Positions 62,246 to 64,000 of a DNA stretch of 64,000 bases are shown here, piece after piece (position 1 is the first letter of the stretch; every line of letters begins with the position of its first letter). The DNA is from Lucifuga dentata (taxonomy: Eukaryota; Chordata; Actinopteri; Ophidiiformes; Bythitidae). Made by a program: the position numbers and the translations under genes. The notes below the pieces were generated by a model. The model ran no database searches. It was not told where the DNA came from and worked only from the letters and a program-made list of their open reading frames with translations. Location: positions 62,001 through 126,000 of the forward strand of contig VXCM01001014.1 of the NCBI GenBank assembly GCA_014773175.1, read 5' to 3'.

Positions 62246-64000
62246 CAGACAGAGTGATAGAGTCAGTATATGTTTGTGCCATTGCAGCAGATGCTTGCTG
62301 GCATTTAATTAGTTGTTAATGCAGCAGACAAAAGGAGAGGCCCAGATTCAATTTAGCTCCTTCCGTCTCAACCAACTGCCCTTTGTGTTTCATTAAGGGG
62401 ACACAGGAGCACCTGGCAGAGGCCTGGAGATGCCGGGAGAGCAAGGTGATGGCCTTCAACACAGGATGTGACAGTGACAGACCTGGCTCAGAGCTACATC
62501 TTAAATCATTTAACCCTTTTCAAGCCAGGCTGTGGCCTGAAAACCTCAGCCAAGAATGTCTTGAGCTTCTTGAGGTTTCAAGATGAAGAAAATATCTGGG
62601 TTTTGTTTGTTTTTTTTAAGCACAATCAACATCACAAAGATCTTTAATTGGTTATAAATAGAGTCAAACTGATTTCTTGCCTGTTCTCATTTATTTGACA
62701 GGAAGAAAGGGATTGTGTCTTTGATGGACAGCTAAGCCATCAGGTCACGGAGACACAATGTAAACAGACTTGCTGTGCTAAATGTAGCTTATGAGCCAAT
62801 GGCCAGACAGCGTGATGATAGCAGTAAAAAAACAAAGAGACTATTTAGCGGTTTCTACATTAGCAGTTATGATTTCAAGCTGTTCGACAACTGCTGCACT
62901 AACTAACTAGCATTAACCTAACTAATGGCATTAGAATCAAGAAAATGACACTTTAAAAAAGTAAAAAAAATAATAATAATAAAATAAAAAATTTAGAATT
63001 GCTGCCATCCACAGCTGTTACTGGTTACAGTGGCTGCAATCAAAAACATGGTTTAAAATACAACATTTTAATTGGCTGTATGCAAACAGGTTCATCCTCT
63101 GTGGTCTTGTTGGTATGTGAACAGACAAAGGAAAATGTCTAATTTTACTTTGGTTCCTTGTGGATACTGAGCACTTCTATGACATCTTGCAAAAGAAATA
63201 CACATTTTTATTTCAGGTAAATGTCAATACAAATAGAAATAGCAGTAACTGGCGGTTGGTCAAGTCGACACCGTCACAAACTGATCTAATGGAGGCAAGG
63301 ATCAAATTTTGCTCGGTAGATTCAGAAGTGTCAGTGTATAAAAACCTGAAATTGAGTCCATTCACCCATTCAGTTTCATTAGTGTGGGTTTAACATTCTG
63401 TCATGTCCAATGTCTAAATGTTGTACTAGGACCATTTGCAAGTTGCTAAGAAGAATAAATGCAGCAAGCACAAAAATGCTGGATGTTTGAAAACGTATGC
63501 ATTTTATCAAAGCTCAGCTCTGTCATTCTCCTTTTCAAAGAAGGTTATTTTATTTTATTAAAAAAAAATAAAGGCTAGTATTACTATTATGATAATTATG
63601 TCACAGCACTAAAGGTCCAGAGAGAGAGAGAGAGAAGAGAAGGGAAGGGGAGGAAAAGGTAGGGAAGGGGGGAAAGGCGGAGGAGAGGAGGTATGTCGCC
63701 TGGGGCTAGGAGTGAAGCGAGGCTTAGAGAAAGGTTCGTCCTGCCCATCCTCAGCGCTTGGTCGGGAAACCAACCACCCCTGACGCATCAAAACCTGTCA
63801 GCGGGAAAACAGAGACATGGCGAGGTCACGGAGAACTGGATGGACGACCTTCTCGACGCCTGCTTATGTCTTTTTCATTAGTTGCCGAACGGAGGGATTG
63901 GGGGNGGGGGGGGCAGTTGCCGTTTCGGTCGGCTACCCCAGCGAATTGGGCTGAAATGCAAGGCAACCGAGGCTAATGTCATCGCTCACACAAATTAATG
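60325..64000. other. Non-coding DNA with microsatellites
   Basis: (TC)n at 61091-61114, 61214-61251 and 62190-62242. (ATT)n around the N at 61437, duplicated with the flank ATGACTAGGATGCTTCATAA. Poly-A at 62041-62068. Complex stretches 62250-62600 and 63670-63990 (N at 63905) might be regulatory or belong to a neighbouring gene beyond the edge. No exon recognised. Confidence 0.45.

Noticed and set aside
1..64000. CRISPR array, operon-like or prokaryotic defence system
   Set aside because: The direct repeats present are microsatellites, transposon ends or contig-overlap duplications. The sequence is vertebrate, with a spliced homeobox gene.

Overview
This is a gene-poor stretch of a teleost fish nuclear genome, probably percomorph; the exact lineage is an inference. 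The evidence is one intron-containing homeobox gene whose protein matches fish Lbx2, abundant (CA)n, (GT)n and A-rich microsatellites, and fish-type transposons (RTE-clade LINE, hAT, and a TTAA-flanked miniature element). The sequence is draft quality: two sized gaps (23037-23129 and 55784-55812) and several dozen single-N gaps. About ten of the single-N gaps have the same ~30-70 bp on both sides, which looks like unmerged contig overlap rather than biology.

Layout. Positions 1-3456 lie 3' of lbx2 and hold AT-rich DNA, microsatellites, a 44-bp inverted repeat and a complex, possibly conserved block at about 1830-2350. Positions 3457-4895 hold lbx2 on the minus strand: two coding exons, one 650-bp intron, 262 residues, no gaps. 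From 4896 to the right edge (59 kb, upstream of lbx2) I recognise no intact host gene. This interval alternates between (a) high-complexity, homeodomain-motif-rich blocks that look like cis-regulatory DNA, (b) transposon copies, and (c) simple repeats.

The mobile-element content is the most informative part. Eleven copies or fragments of one ~585-bp miniature inverted-repeat element lie between 13 and 60.3 kb. Their ends are flanked by TTAA. One copy sits inside the terminal repeat of another, and this nesting shows directly that TTAA is the duplicated target site, which points to the piggyBac superfamily. Also present are two hAT copies with 8-bp target duplications (19491-20215 with a decayed BED/transposase frame, and 21171-22424), a hAT-like MITE (23647-23848), a 5'-truncated RTE LINE tail with a 15-bp target duplication (18314-18856), and a TA-flanked MITE (32565-32791).

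There is no CRISPR array, operon, phage or new protein system here, and I found no convincing tRNA, rRNA or miRNA gene. The plausible biology is one developmental transcription factor at the edge of a regulatory desert that transposons have colonised.
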